This document shows, one piece after another, positions 37,136 to 47,479 of a stretch of DNA of 59,296 nt. The position numbers were made by a program, and so were the translations under genes. Source of the DNA: Achromobacter dolens (GTDB lineage Bacteria > Pseudomonadota > Gammaproteobacteria > Burkholderiales > Burkholderiaceae_B); NCBI RefSeq assembly GCF_902859745.1, contig NZ_CADIJW010000037.1:1-59296 (forward strand), given 5' to 3'. The notes below the pieces were generated by a model that saw nothing but the letters and a program-made list of their open reading frames with translations, had not been told where the DNA came from and did not search any database. Numbering within the stretch: position 1 is the stretch's first letter; the number at the start of each line of letters is the position of its first letter.

Positions 37136-37900
37136 CTATTTTTCGCCGGTTTCGGTGAGCTGGGCGCTGGTGCGGCCGAAGCGGCGCTCGCGCGTCCGGT
37201 ACCAGTCAAATGCCTGGCGCAGTTCGTCGGCGCCGAAATCCGGCCAGTAGCGGTCCGTGAAATAGAACTCCGCGTACGCCATCTGCCAGATCAGGAAATT
37301 GGAAATGCGCTGCTCGCCGCCGGTGCGGATGAACAGGTCGGGCTCGGGCGCCCAGGACATGGAAAGATGCCGCGCCAGGCGCTCTTCGTCGACCCGCTCC
37401 GGATGCGCCGCCAGCTCGGGCTCGGCCGCCAGCATCGCGCGGGTGGCCTGCAGGATGTCCCAGCGACCGCCGTAGTTGGCGGCCACCGTCAGGTGCAGGC
37501 GGTCATTGTGGGCGGTGCGCGCCTGGGCGGCGAAGATCAGTTCCTGCAGGCGCGGCTCGAACGCGGACAGATCGCCGATGACGTGCAGGCGCACGCCCTG
37601 CTCTTCCAGCTTGCCGACTTCGCGCTCCAGCGCCTGCACGAACAGGCGCATCAGCAGCGACACCTCCTCGGCAGGCCGGCGCCAGTTCTCGGAACTGAAG
37701 GCGAACAGCGTCAGGTAGCGCACCCCCGCGCGGCCGCAGGCCTCGACCACGCGGCGCACCGCCTGCACCCCCTTGGCATGCCCGGCCGTGCGTGGCAACA
37801 GCCGCCGCGTCGCCCATCTGCCGTTGCCATCCATGATGATGGCCACGTGCTCCGGGATGTCGCGGGTATCGGGAACCGCCTGGGTAGAACTGGTTGCCAT
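37136..37900 (-). CDS. uppS: Undecaprenyl diphosphate synthase (isoprenyl transferase)
   Basis: The 254-residue enzyme extends farnesyl diphosphate to the C55 carrier used for peptidoglycan and O-antigen. The catalytic Asp is in [16 protein letters not shown], followed by [11 protein letters not shown], and the C-terminal signature [18 protein letters not shown] with [10 protein letters not shown]. The ATG at 37900 matches the usual N-terminus; the upstream extension is non-homologous. A 166-bp gap without evident structure separates it from frr. Confidence 0.96.
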   Translation of the reverse strand: MATSSTQAVPDTRDIPEHVAIIMDGNGRWATRRLLPRTAGHAKGVQAVRRVVEACGRAGVRYLTLFAFSSENWRRPAEEVSLLMRLFVQALEREVGKLEEQGVRLHVIGDLSAFEPRLQELIFAAQARTAHNDRLHLTVAANYGGRWDILQATRAMLAAEPELAAHPERVDEERLARHLSMSWAPEPDLFIRTGGEQRISNFLIWQMAYAEFYFTDRYWPDFGADELRQAFDWYRTRERRFGRTSAQLTETGEK

Positions 37901-38066
37901 GGGTCTGGGGAGCGCCGTCGACCGGCGTAAAACAGGGAATACGGGGAAAAACCCGCGCCGTCGATCCACCGCTGCGTCAGTGTGCTGCGAAGCAATGGAT
38001 AGGACGGCGCGAAGGCAAAAATCCTGGGGCCGGGGCGGCTTGCTGCCCGCTCCGGCTCTGCAAGGA

Positions 38067-38627
38067 TTATACGGTCATGATTTCCGCTTCTTTTTGGGTA
38101 ACCATCTTGTCGATGTCGGCCACGTTGCGGTCGGTCAGCTTCTGGACGTCGTCCTGGGCGCGACGCTCGTCGTCCTCGGAGATCTCCTTGTCCTTGACCA
38201 GCTTCTTCAAGGTGTCGTTGGCTTCGCGGCGCAGATTGCGCACGGCCACCTTGGCGTCCTCGCCTTCGCTGCGCACGACCTTGGTCAGGTCGCGGCGGCG
38301 CTCTTCGGTCAGGGCCGGCATCGGCACGCGGATGGTATCGCCCATGGACATGGGGTTCAGGCCCAGGTCCGATTCGCGGATGGCCTTCTCGATCGCGGCG
38401 GCCATGCTCTTTTCGTAGGGCTGGACGCTGATGGTGCGCGCGTCGATCAGGTTCACGTTGCCGACCTGGCTGATCGGCACGGGCGAACCGTAGTACTCGA
38501 CCTGCACGTGGTCCAGGATGCCGGTGTGGGCGCGGCCCGTGCGGATCTTGGCCAGGTTGGTCTTGAGCGTGTCAAGCGACTTGGCCATCCTGGCTTCGGC
38601 GGATTTGCGGATTTCTGCGACGCTCAT
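38067..38627 (-). CDS. frr: Ribosome recycling factor
   Basis: The 186-residue protein splits post-termination ribosomes together with EF-G. Conserved sequences are [44 protein letters not shown], and [20 protein letters not shown]. The length is standard. It lies 15 bp after pyrH on the same strand, the order seen in most bacteria. Confidence 0.98.
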   Translation of the reverse strand: MSVAEIRKSAEARMAKSLDTLKTNLAKIRTGRAHTGILDHVQVEYYGSPVPISQVGNVNLIDARTISVQPYEKSMAAAIEKAIRESDLGLNPMSMGDTIRVPMPALTEERRRDLTKVVRSEGEDAKVAVRNLRREANDTLKKLVKDKEISEDDERRAQDDVQKLTDRNVADIDKMVTQKEAEIMTV

Positions 38628-38642
38628 GGATTTTCCTTTTCT

Positions 38643-39437
<795 letters not shown>

Positions 39438-39456
39438 TGTAAGGACTACCCCGAGA

Positions 39457-40335
39457 TCAGGCGCGGCCGGCGGCGGCGGCGGCAACCTCAGCGGCGAAGT
39501 CGCTGGTCTTCTTCTCGATACCTTCGCCGACGACGAACAGCACGAACTTGGTGATCGAGGCGCCCTTGGCCTTGAGCATCTGTTCGACGGTGTTCTTGTC
39601 GTCCTTGACGAAAGGTTGCGACAGCAGCGTAACTTCCTTCAGGAACTTCTGCACCGAGCCTTCGACCATCTTGGCGACGATTTCAGCCGGCTTGCCCGAT
39701 TCGGCGGCCTTCTGCTCGGCGACCGAGCGTTCGGCGGCGATGTCGGCCGGGTTCACGCCGTCGGCGTTCAGGGCCTTCGGCTTGGTCGCGGCGATGTGCA
39801 TCGCCAGGTCCTTGCCCACTTCCTCGGCGCCGGCGTATTCCACCAGCACGCCGATCTTGCCGCCGTGCACGTAGCTGGCCAGCGCGTTCGGGGTCTGGAT
39901 GCGCTCGAAGCGGCGGATCGAGATGTTCTCGCCGATCTTGCCGATCAGGGCGGTACGGGTCGATTCGATGGTGCCGTCGCCGTAGGGCAGCGCCGACAGG
40001 GCGGCCACGTCGGCGGGGTTCTGGGTGGCGACCAGCTCGGCCAGCTTGTTGACGAAGGCGACGAAGTCGTCGTTCTTGGCAACGAAGTCGGTTTCGCAGT
40101 TCACTTCGATGACGGCGCCTTGCTTGGCGTCGGCCGAGATGAACAGGCCGATCAGGCCTTCGGCCGTGACGCGGGCGGCAGCCTTGCTGGCCTTGTTGCC
40201 CAGCTTGACGCGCAGGATCTCTTCAGCGCGGGCCAGGTCGCCTTCGGCTTCCGTCAGGGCCTTCTTGCACTCCATCATGGGCGCATCGGTCTTTTCGCGC
40301 AGTTCCTTGACCAGGGCGGCGGTAATTTCAGCCAT
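39457..40335 (-). CDS. tsf: Translation elongation factor Ts
   Basis: The 292-residue protein exchanges GDP for GTP on EF-Tu. The N-terminal UBA-like domain is [20 protein letters not shown], followed by the core motif [14 protein letters not shown]. The length fits betaproteobacterial EF-Ts. The ATG at 40335 is the conserved start. It is separated from rpsB by 181 bp containing three hairpins, which could lower tsf expression relative to rpsB. Confidence 0.98.
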   Translation of the reverse strand: MAEITAALVKELREKTDAPMMECKKALTEAEGDLARAEEILRVKLGNKASKAAARVTAEGLIGLFISADAKQGAVIEVNCETDFVAKNDDFVAFVNKLAELVATQNPADVAALSALPYGDGTIESTRTALIGKIGENISIRRFERIQTPNALASYVHGGKIGVLVEYAGAEEVGKDLAMHIAATKPKALNADGVNPADIAAERSVAEQKAAESGKPAEIVAKMVEGSVQKFLKEVTLLSQPFVKDDKNTVEQMLKAKGASITKFVLFVVGEGIEKKTSDFAAEVAAAAAGRA

Positions 40336-40360
40336 GTTAGCTCCAAATTTTGCTAAGACA

Positions 40361-40440
40361 TGCCCCGGCGGGCCGGGGCATTGGTGTGATTCGATGAGAC
40401 GTCCGCAAGCTGCGGATGAGGAAGGCGGGAGTCCGCCTTC
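40361..40440 (-). promoter_or_regulatory. Three consecutive hairpins in the rpsB-tsf spacer
   Basis: In transcript order on the minus strand: GAAGGCGG/CCGCCTTC with a 4-base loop (40421-40440); TCCGCA/TGCGGA with a 3-base loop (40402-40416); and TGCCCCGG/CCGGGGCA with a 4-base loop (40361-40380). None has a T-tract. The position matches the rpsB-tsf spacer, which is known in E. coli to carry partial termination. The role here is inferred. Confidence 0.5.
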
Positions 40441-40516
40441 GCACTGCCGGCGAGGCGGGGGCACGCCGCATTCCGCGACCGCCCCCTGACACTAACCGCC
40501 GGACATGACAGCAGGC

Positions 40517-41266
40517 TTAGGCCTGGTTGTCCTGCACTTCGACGAACTCTTCCTGGCCTTCGCCGATTTCCTCGACCAGACCGTTCAGGTTCTGTTCGCG
40601 GCCTTCCAGCACGGCGTCGGCGATGCCCTTGGCGTACAGCGCGATGGCCTTGGCCGAGTCGTCGTTGCCGGGGATCACGTAGTCGATGCCGTCGGGCGAG
40701 TGGTTGGTGTCAACCACGGCGACCACGGGGATGCCCAGGGTCTTGGCTTCGGCGATGGCGATCTTGTGGTAGCCGACGTCGATCACGAACATGGCATCGG
40801 GCAGGCCGTTCATGTCCTTGATGCCGCCGATCGACTTGTTCAGCTTTTCCAGTTCGCGCTGGAACAGCAGGCCTTCCTTCTTGATCATGCGCTCGGCGCC
40901 GCCTTCGGCGACCACGGCTTCCATGTCCTTCAGGCGCTTGACCGAGGTCTTGACCGTCTTGAAGTTGGTCAGCATGCCGCCGAGCCAGCGGGCATCGACG
41001 TAGGGCATGCCGCAACGGGCGGCTTCGGCGGCGACCAGCTCGCGGGCGGCGCGCTTGGTGCCGACGAACAGGATGTTGCCACCGCGAGCAGCAAGCTGCT
41101 TCACGAACTTGGTGGCTTCCTGGTACTTATCAACCGTCTTTTCCAGGTTGATGATGTGAATCTTGTTGCGATGGCCGAAGATGAAGGGGGCCATCTTGGG
41201 GTTCCAGTAGCGGGTCTGGTGACCGAAGTGGACACCCGCTTCCAGCATTTCGCGCATCAAAGACAT
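40517..41266 (-). CDS. rpsB: 30S ribosomal protein S2
   Basis: The 249-residue protein is part of the small ribosomal subunit. Marks include [39 protein letters not shown], and [20 protein letters not shown]. The start at 41266 follows GGAGAAAG about 5 bp upstream; four upstream codons in frame are not needed. It heads the large minus-strand block; its leader holds three hairpins. Confidence 0.98.
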   Translation of the reverse strand: MSLMREMLEAGVHFGHQTRYWNPKMAPFIFGHRNKIHIINLEKTVDKYQEATKFVKQLAARGGNILFVGTKRAARELVAAEAARCGMPYVDARWLGGMLTNFKTVKTSVKRLKDMEAVVAEGGAERMIKKEGLLFQRELEKLNKSIGGIKDMNGLPDAMFVIDVGYHKIAIAEAKTLGIPVVAVVDTNHSPDGIDYVIPGNDDSAKAIALYAKGIADAVLEGREQNLNGLVEEIGEGQEEFVEVQDNQA

Positions 41267-41305
41267 AACTTTCTCCAAGGGTTGATTTCTTGCGCCGCAC
41301 CTGCA

Positions 41306-41361
41306 TCAGCCTGTGGCTGACACCCTGGGTGGTGTTGCGCGCGATTTCCCGCACCTGCGGG
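41306..41361 (-). promoter_or_regulatory. rpsB 5' leader with three hairpins (candidate S2 autoregulatory element)
   Basis: Read on the minus strand the leader holds CCCGCA/TGCGGG (41348-41361), CACC/GGTG (41321-41331) and TCAGCC/GGCTGA (41306-41320), then about 40 bp to the rpsB ATG. Ribosomal protein S2 autoregulates its own operon through a structured leader in gammaproteobacteria; whether this betaproteobacterial leader does the same is inference. Confidence 0.45.
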
Positions 41362-41521
41362 ATGAACAGAATTTTAACCGGGCCGGCCGATCACTGCCGC
41401 ACTACTCCGACGTGCCGGGCATGTGCCCTGCGCGCCTTGCTGCCACGCTGCCGCGATAAACCCAGACGGCCGCCACGACGAAGCGCCTGGCGCCGCTTGC
41501 ACGCATCGCGCCGTCCGACCC

Positions 41522-41538
41522 GCCAGGAAATTCCTGGC
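41522..41538. repeat. 17-bp perfect palindrome in the rpsB-map gap
   Basis: GCCAGGAAATTCCTGGC is an 8-bp perfect inverted repeat around one central base. It lies 256 bp upstream of rpsB and 550 bp upstream of map. It could be a protein-binding site; nothing identifies the protein. Confidence 0.5.
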
Positions 41539-42032
41539 AGTTTCTTCCAGCGCACCCGGACCTGTTTTGTTGGCAGCGAAATCCAGTTCATTCGCGCCAT
41601 GGCTTTTCAACCATTGCGCGCATCAGTCGCCGGGGGCGGTTCTTCAGGAAAACCTCCAGGAACTGGAAACCTTCCAAGAACTTAAGCCGGCAGCCACCTT
41701 GAACCTGCATCGCTGCTCGAAAACGTGACCGGGCTTGCGAGCACGCAGCGCCCCGACCTGTGTCGATGCAAGCCCCCCGCCCGCCCCGGCCCGCCGCCTG
41801 CTCTCGTCCGCTGTGCCGCCGTGCTTCCCGGAACCTGGCGACTGGCCCGAACCCCCACCACAACCTTCGCTTGCGATGAAACTCCGAAGCCCGCCACCGA
41901 TCTCACAAGAAGCGGTGTGGCCCAACGTACCAAATCAGACAACCAACCGGGTGGCCTGGAAGATTCCATCCCCACCCGCCGGGATCGGCGCTTGCCGCTA
42001 CCCAGATTGCTCCCCAAAATTTTAGGGAAGCC

Positions 42033-42038
42033 TATAAT
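42033..42038 (+). promoter_or_regulatory. Candidate -10 element for map
   Basis: A perfect TATAAT lies 49 bp before the map ATG in an AT-rich stretch that stands out from the GC-rich surroundings. The best -35-like hexamer, TTGCTC at 42007-42012, is 20 bp away, longer than ideal, so only the -10 is proposed. Confidence 0.4.
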
Positions 42039-42087
42039 TCTACTATTCTTTCAAGCAGACATTCAAGCGAGATTCGTCAGTCATTCC

Positions 42088-42909
42088 ATGGGCACCATTA
42101 CCAATCCGGCCGACCTGGCCAAGATGCGCGCGGCCTGCCAGGACGCCGCCAAAGTCCTCGATTTCATCACCCCCTACGTCAAGCCTGGCGTCACCACCGG
42201 GGAACTGGACCGCCTCTGCCTGGAATACCTGACCGACGAACTCAAGGTGAAGTCCGCCACGGTGGGCTATGCCCCGCCCGGCTACCCGCCCTTCCCTGGC
42301 GCCATCTGCACCTCGGTCAATCACCAGGTGTGCCACGGCATCCCGGGCGACAAGGCCTTGAAAAACGGGGACTCCCTCAACATCGACGTCACCATCATCA
42401 AGGACGGCTGGTTCGGCGACACCAGCCGCATGTACGCCGTGGGCGAGCAGTCGATCCTGTCGCGCCGCCTGACCGATATCACCTTCGAGTGCATGTGGAA
42501 AGGCATCCAGCAGGTCAAAAACGGGGCCACATTAGGCGACATCGGCAACGCCATCCAGAAGCATGCCGAGTCCAACGGCTTTTCGGTGGTGCGCGAGTTC
42601 TGCGGCCACGGCATCGGCCAGCGCTTTCACGAAGACCCGCAAGTGCTGCACTACGGCAAGCCGGGCACCGGAGTGAAATTGGTGACGGGTATGCTGTTCA
42701 CTATCGAGCCCATGATCAACGCCGGCCGCCGCGAGATCCGCCAGTTGTCCGACGGCTGGACGGTCGTGACGCGCGACCACAGCCTGTCGGCGCAATGGGA
42801 GCATGCTGTGTGCGTCACCGACACCGGCTACGAGGTCCTGACCCTGTCGCCCGGCATGCCCAAGCCGCCTGCCTTCATCACCGAACCGATCGTCATCCCC
42901 GCCGTCTGA
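42088..42909 (+). CDS. map: Methionine aminopeptidase, type I
   Basis: The 273-residue enzyme removes the initiator Met from nascent proteins. Metal ligands are visible: Asp in NIDVTIIKDGWFGDTSRMY (two Asp), His in FCGHGIGQRFHEDPQV, Glu in LFTIEPMIN and Glu in AQWEHAVCVTDTG; the substrate His is in SVNHQVCHGIPGD. It lacks an N-terminal zinc finger, as usual in proteobacteria. The ATG at 42088 gives the standard start. It is divergent from rpsB and 19 bp before glnD. Confidence 0.97.
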   Translation: MGTITNPADLAKMRAACQDAAKVLDFITPYVKPGVTTGELDRLCLEYLTDELKVKSATVGYAPPGYPPFPGAICTSVNHQVCHGIPGDKALKNGDSLNIDVTIIKDGWFGDTSRMYAVGEQSILSRRLTDITFECMWKGIQQVKNGATLGDIGNAIQKHAESNGFSVVREFCGHGIGQRFHEDPQVLHYGKPGTGVKLVTGMLFTIEPMINAGRREIRQLSDGWTVVTRDHSLSAQWEHAVCVTDTGYEVLTLSPGMPKPPAFITEPIVIPAV

Positions 42910-42928
42910 CCCCGGCCCGTCCGCCACC

Positions 42929-45535
42929 ATGACCGCCGACATTCTCAGCACCCTGCGCGAACGCATCCAGGAATCCCGGCGCGCCGCGGTGGCCCAGTTC
43001 CGCGAGCACGAACGCCCCGACACGCTGCTGGGCGAACTGCGCCGCATCGTGGACGCGGCGCTGCGCGATCTGGTCAAGCACTATCCCCTGCCCGCCGGCG
43101 CCACGCTGGCCGCGGTGGGCGGCTACGGCCGCGGCGAACTGTATCCGCACTCGGACGTCGACCTGCTGATCCTGCTGCCGCACGCCCCCACCGCCGACGA
43201 CGAATCCGCCATCGAGCAACTGGTCGCCTCGCTCTGGGACCTGGGCCTGGAGCCCGGCCACAGCGTGCGCACCATCGAGGACTGCGAGCGCGAGGCCGAC
43301 GCCGACATCACGGTGGAAACCGCGCTGCTGGAATCGCGCTGGCTGGCCGGCAGCCGCGCGCTGATGAAAAAGTTCGAGGCCGCCACCCAGTCGCGACTGG
43401 ACGCGCGCGCGTTCTTTCGCGCCAAGCGCGTCGAGATGCAGCAGCGCCACGCGCGCTACCAGGACACGCCCTATGCGCTCGAACCCAATTGCAAGGAATC
43501 GCCCGGCGGCCTGCGCGACCTGCAGGTGATCCTGTGGATGGCGCGCGCGGCCGGCTTCGGCGAGAACTGGCGCGCGGTGGCGCAGGCCGGTCTGCTGACC
43601 CCGTCCGAGGCGCGCGACCTGCGCAAGGCGGAACAGGCTTTCAAGCGCCTGCGCATCGAATTGCACCTGCTGGCCAAGCGGCGCGAGGACCGCGTGCTGT
43701 TCGACCTGCAGCCGGCCCTGGCCGAGGTCTACGGCATCCACGCCACGGCCACCCGGCGCGGCAGCGAACTGCTGATGCAGCGCTACTACTGGGCCGCGCG
43801 CCTGGTGACGCAGCTCAACGGCATCCTGGTGCAGAACATCGAGGAACGCCTGTTCCCGCGCCCCGACAGCGATGCGCGCGACATCGACGACGATTTCCGC
43901 AACCTGCGCGACCGCCTCGACATCATTCGCGACGACGGCTTCGAGCGCAACCCGACGCTGTTGCTGCGCGCCTTCCTGGTGATGCAGCAGCATCCCGAGC
44001 TGACCGGCATGTCGGCGCGCACACTGCGCGCCATCTGGCACTCGCGCCATCGCATCGACGCGCAGTTCCGCCGCAACCCGGTCAACCGCAAGCTGTTCCT
44101 GCAGATCCTGCAGCAGCCGCGCGGCGTCGTGCACGAGCTGCGCCGCATGACCATGCTGAACATCCTGCCGCGTTACCTGCCGGTATTCCGCCGCATCGTC
44201 GGCCAGATGCAGCACGACCTGTTCCACGCCTACACGGTGGACCAGCACACGCTGGCGGTGGTGCGCAACCTGCGCCGCTTCACCATGCCCGAGCACGCCC
44301 AGGAATATCCGCTGGCCAGCCAACTGATCGCCGGCCTGGACCGCCATTGGCTGCTGTACGTCGCGGCGCTGTTCCATGACATCGCCAAGGGCCGCGGCGG
44401 CGACCACTCCGAGCTGGGCGCGCGCGAGGTGCGCAAGTTCGCCCACGACCATGGCATGGAGCCGGAAGACGCCAAGCTGGTTGAATTCCTGGTGCGCCAG
44501 CACCTGCTGATGTCGGCCGTGGCGCAAAAGCGCGACCTGTCCGATCCCGCCGTGATCCAGGACTTCGCCGCCACGGTCAAGGACGAACGCCACCTGACCG
44601 CGCTATACCTGCTGACAGTGGCCGATATCCGCGGCACCAGTCCCAAGGTCTGGAACGCCTGGAAGGGCAAGCTGCTCGAGGACCTGTACAAGCTGACCCT
44701 GGCCGCGCTGGGCGGCGCCCATGCCGACGCCCACACCGTCCTGACCGAACGCCGCGAGGAGGCCGCGCGCCTGACCCGCCTGGCGGGCCTGCGCGACGAC
44801 GCGCGCGAAGCGTTCTGGAGCCAGCTCGACGTGGCCTACTTCCTGCGCCACGACGCCTCCGATATCGCCTGGCATACGCGCCACCTGTACCACCAGGTGG
44901 CGCCGGCCCACGCGGTGGTGCGCGCCCGCCCCACCGAACAGGGCGAAGGCCTGCAGATCATGGTCTACACGCGCGACGTGCCCGACCTGTTCGTGGCCAT
45001 CTGCGGCTACTTCGACGCCAAGTCGCTGTCGGTGCAGGACGCCCGCATCCACACCACCCGCCACGGCTGGGCGCTGGACAGCTTCATCGTGCTGCTGCCC
45101 GAAGGCGCCAGCGACCTGCGCGCGCAGGCCACGCTGGTCGAGCACGAGCTGGCCGAGCGCCTGAAGGACGCCAAGACGGCCGCCCAGGCCCCCGCAGCCC
45201 GCGGCGGCTACTACGGCCGCGGCCGCCAGTCGCGCATGTCGCGGGTGTTCCCGATCATGCCGCAGGCCGAGCTGCAGCCGGACGAGCGCAGCACCTCGTG
45301 GCGCCTGTCGGTCACCGCGACCGACCGCCCCGGCCTGCTGCACGCCCTGGCGCGGGTCTTCGCCCAGCATGAAGTGAACCTGCTGATGGCCAAGATCATG
45401 ACGCTGGGCGACCGCGTGGAAGACGTCTTCATCGTCGATGGCGCGACGCTGACGCGGCCGCGCAGCCAGATGCAGTTCGAGCGCGACATCCTCGATGCGC
45501 TGGCCGGCGACGAGGTCCGGCAACAGGCCGCCTGA
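42929..45535 (+). CDS. glnD: [Protein-PII] uridylyltransferase / uridylyl-removing enzyme
   Basis: The 868-residue nitrogen sensor uridylylates PII when glutamine is low and removes UMP when it is high. The nucleotidyltransferase active site is GGYGRGELYPHSDVDLLIL (Asp76 and Asp78); the HD hydrolase domain has LFHDIAKGRGGDHSELG (His483, Asp484); two C-terminal ACT domains bind glutamine (first near residues 670-720; second near VTATDRPGLLHALARVFAQH). All active-site residues are present. It follows map by 19 bp, a common betaproteobacterial order. Confidence 0.97.
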   Translation: MTADILSTLRERIQESRRAAVAQFREHERPDTLLGELRRIVDAALRDLVKHYPLPAGATLAAVGGYGRGELYPHSDVDLLILLPHAPTADDESAIEQLVASLWDLGLEPGHSVRTIEDCEREADADITVETALLESRWLAGSRALMKKFEAATQSRLDARAFFRAKRVEMQQRHARYQDTPYALEPNCKESPGGLRDLQVILWMARAAGFGENWRAVAQAGLLTPSEARDLRKAEQAFKRLRIELHLLAKRREDRVLFDLQPALAEVYGIHATATRRGSELLMQRYYWAARLVTQLNGILVQNIEERLFPRPDSDARDIDDDFRNLRDRLDIIRDDGFERNPTLLLRAFLVMQQHPELTGMSARTLRAIWHSRHRIDAQFRRNPVNRKLFLQILQQPRGVVHELRRMTMLNILPRYLPVFRRIVGQMQHDLFHAYTVDQHTLAVVRNLRRFTMPEHAQEYPLASQLIAGLDRHWLLYVAALFHDIAKGRGGDHSELGAREVRKFAHDHGMEPEDAKLVEFLVRQHLLMSAVAQKRDLSDPAVIQDFAATVKDERHLTALYLLTVADIRGTSPKVWNAWKGKLLEDLYKLTLAALGGAHADAHTVLTERREEAARLTRLAGLRDDAREAFWSQLDVAYFLRHDASDIAWHTRHLYHQVAPAHAVVRARPTEQGEGLQIMVYTRDVPDLFVAICGYFDAKSLSVQDARIHTTRHGWALDSFIVLLPEGASDLRAQATLVEHELAERLKDAKTAAQAPAARGGYYGRGRQSRMSRVFPIMPQAELQPDERSTSWRLSVTATDRPGLLHALARVFAQHEVNLLMAKIMTLGDRVEDVFIVDGATLTRPRSQMQFERDILDALAGDEVRQQAA

Positions 45536-45610
45536 AGCCGGACCGGCGCCCCATCGCCAGACAGCCGCCGACCGCATACAATCCGGTTTTCGGCTTGGCG
45601 ATACCGTGCG

Positions 45611-46324
45611 ATGGAGCTAAACGAATACCTGCGGGTGCTGGGAACCAGCTTCTTTTTCGCGCTGGCGACGCTGCTGCCGTTTCTGAACCCGCCGGCGATC
45701 GCGCCCATCTTCCTGTCCCTGACCGAAGGCGCCTCGTCCGCCACCCGCACGGTGCTGGCCAAGCGCGTCGCCGTCAACGTCGGCCTGATGCTCATCGTCG
45801 CCATGGTCGCCGGCAACGTGCTGTTGAGCTTTTTCGGCATTTCGCTGTCGATCGTGCGGGTGGGCGGCGGCATGCTGGTCATCGCCAGCGCCTGGCGCCT
45901 GGTCAATTCCCCCGATGCCGACACCGAGCGCGTGGCCCGCATGGCCGAATCCTTCACCCCGGAAATGGCCAAGGCGCGCGCTTTCTACCCGCTGACCTTT
46001 CCCATCAGTTGCGGTCCCGGCTCGATCGCCGCGGCCATCACGGTAGGCGTGTCGCTGCGCGACCAGAACCACGTGCTGAGCCTGCTGCGCCTGGGGGGTT
46101 CGATTCCCGGCATCGTGGTCGTTTCGCTGACCTTGTACGTCTGCCTGCGCTTTGCGGCGCAGATGCTGCACCGGCTGGGCGATAATGGCACCGCCGTTTT
46201 CATGCGCATGTCAGCCTTCATCATGCTGTGCCTGGGCGTGCAGATCTTCTGGGAAGGCTCGCGCGAGCTGCTGCTGGGGGTATTGCAGCAGGTCATGCAA
46301 CCAATTCCGATTCCCAAGGCCTAA
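45611..46324 (+). CDS. MarC-family integral membrane protein
   Basis: The 237-residue protein has six membrane segments. Family features include the first helix FALATLLPFLNPPAIAPIFL and the conserved AFYPLTFPISCGPGSIAAAI in the middle. MarC was named for multiple antibiotic resistance, but that role was not supported in E. coli and its function is unknown. It lies 75 bp after glnD on the same strand, 67 bp before dsbB. Confidence 0.92.
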   Translation: MELNEYLRVLGTSFFFALATLLPFLNPPAIAPIFLSLTEGASSATRTVLAKRVAVNVGLMLIVAMVAGNVLLSFFGISLSIVRVGGGMLVIASAWRLVNSPDADTERVARMAESFTPEMAKARAFYPLTFPISCGPGSIAAAITVGVSLRDQNHVLSLLRLGGSIPGIVVVSLTLYVCLRFAAQMLHRLGDNGTAVFMRMSAFIMLCLGVQIFWEGSRELLLGVLQQVMQPIPIPKA

Positions 46325-46391
46325 CGCCTGGCGGCCGGACCGGCCATCCCCCGGGGCCCCGCCCCCGCGAACCCCTTACCTTGCAACAACC

Positions 46392-46874
46392 ATGACTTCT
46401 CGTTCAGAACGCCTGCTCCGCCTGATCGCCCTTTTCAGCTTCGGCGCCGTCGGCATCGCCCTGATTTCCCAGTACGTCTTCGACATGCCGCCTTGCGCCT
46501 GGTGCGTGATGCAGCGCCTGATCTACCTGGTGATCGGCGTCATCGCCCTGATCGGCGGTTTCGGCGGCGGCCGCGCGCTGACGCGCATCTGCGCGTCCCT
46601 GGCCGCCCTGCTGTCGATCAGCGGCATCGCCGCGGCCTGGTACCAGTACACCGTGGCCGCCAAGATGCTGTCGTGCGACCAGACTTTCGCCGACCGCTTC
46701 ATGACCGGCATCGGCCTGGACGGCAGCGTGCCGTGGCTGTTCGGCATCTACGCCACCTGCATGGACGCGGTCGTGCCGGTGCTGGGCATCGAGTATGCGC
46801 TGTGGAGCCTGGCGCTTTTCGTGATCCTGCTGGTCATGGCGCTGGCCGCGGCGTTCGGCCGTGGCCGCGCCTGA
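46392..46874 (+). CDS. dsbB: Disulfide bond formation protein B
   Basis: The 160-residue inner-membrane protein reoxidises DsbA and passes electrons to quinone. Four membrane helices are visible. The first redox pair is CAWC at Cys35 and Cys38; the second periplasmic loop holds Cys95 (KMLSCDQTF) and Cys123 (YATCMDAV), so all four essential cysteines are present. The ATG at 46392 follows a weak ribosome site. Its end overlaps the next gene by 14 bp. Confidence 0.95.
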   Translation: MTSRSERLLRLIALFSFGAVGIALISQYVFDMPPCAWCVMQRLIYLVIGVIALIGGFGGGRALTRICASLAALLSISGIAAAWYQYTVAAKMLSCDQTFADRFMTGIGLDGSVPWLFGIYATCMDAVVPVLGIEYALWSLALFVILLVMALAAAFGRGRA

Positions 46875-47475
46875 GCCGCACGCCTCGCCATTGGAAGCGC
46901 CCCACGCCGAACGCCTGCGCGCCCTGGTCCGCGATCACGCACCGCTGATGCGGTGGCTGCGCGCCGCGCGTGATTGCGGCCTGGCCGAATGGTGCCTGGG
47001 GGCGGGCGTGGTCCGCACGCTGGTCTGGAACCATCTGCACGACCTGCCGCCGGACAGTCATGCGCCCGCGGATGTGGACTTCGTCTATTTCGACGCCGCG
47101 GATCTGACGGCGGAGCGAGAGGCCGCTATCGCGCACCGCCTGCGCGGCGCCGCGCCGGACGCGCCCTGGGAGGTGGTGAACCAGGCGCGGGTCCACCTGT
47201 GGCGCCGCGACGGCTGCATTGCGCCGCCCCCGCTGGCGTCGCTCGCGGCCGGCATCGCCACCTGGCCGGAGACCGCCACCTGTATCGGCGTATCGCTGGA
47301 CGCCGGCGATCACCTGCGCATACTGGCGCCGCACGGCCTGGAGGACCTGTTCGACCTGGTGCTGCGGCCCAGCCCCGGACTGCGCGACCCCGCCCTCTAC
47401 ACCCAACGGCTGCGGGCCAAGCGCTACACCGAAAAATGGCCGCGCCTGCGTGTGCGGCACCTGCCTCTTTCCTGA
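46861..47475 (+). CDS. Nucleotidyltransferase-like protein (COG3575 type)
   Basis: The 204-residue protein resembles the nucleotidyltransferase group with CLGAGVVRTLVWNHLHD and the Asp pair in PADVDFVYFDAADLTAERE, then GLEDLFDLVLRPSP and LRAKRYTEKWPRL near the end. The substrate is unknown in this family. The first start is GTG at 46861, inside the dsbB end (14-bp overlap); no in-frame ATG follows early, so the N-terminus is uncertain. The YgjP-type gene begins 4 bp after its stop, so the three genes are probably one transcript. Confidence 0.8.
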   Translation: MAAPEPHASPLEAPHAERLRALVRDHAPLMRWLRAARDCGLAEWCLGAGVVRTLVWNHLHDLPPDSHAPADVDFVYFDAADLTAEREAAIAHRLRGAAPDAPWEVVNQARVHLWRRDGCIAPPPLASLAAGIATWPETATCIGVSLDAGDHLRILAPHGLEDLFDLVLRPSPGLRDPALYTQRLRAKRYTEKWPRLRVRHLPLS

Positions 47476-47479
47476 CGCG

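Larger units (their letters stand above)
41267..42087. other. 821-bp non-coding gap between divergent rpsB and map
   Basis: No reading frame here looks like a protein: the open frames on both strands are short, Arg/Pro/Ser-rich and without recognisable domains or ribosome sites. One frame runs upstream from map to 41725, but the extra 121 residues have no homology to methionine aminopeptidases. The gap contains the rpsB leader hairpins (41306-41361), a 17-bp palindrome (41522-41538), several CAGGAA-like repeats near 41645-41685, and a TATAAT before map. Confidence 0.7.

Noticed and set aside
41725-42087. N-terminal extension of map
   Set aside because: The added 121 residues have no similarity to methionine aminopeptidases and cross an AT-rich region with a TATAAT element that looks like the promoter.
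45611-46324. MarC-family gene as an antibiotic resistance determinant
   Set aside because: The family name reflects an old genetic linkage; no resistance motif is present and the role is unproven.
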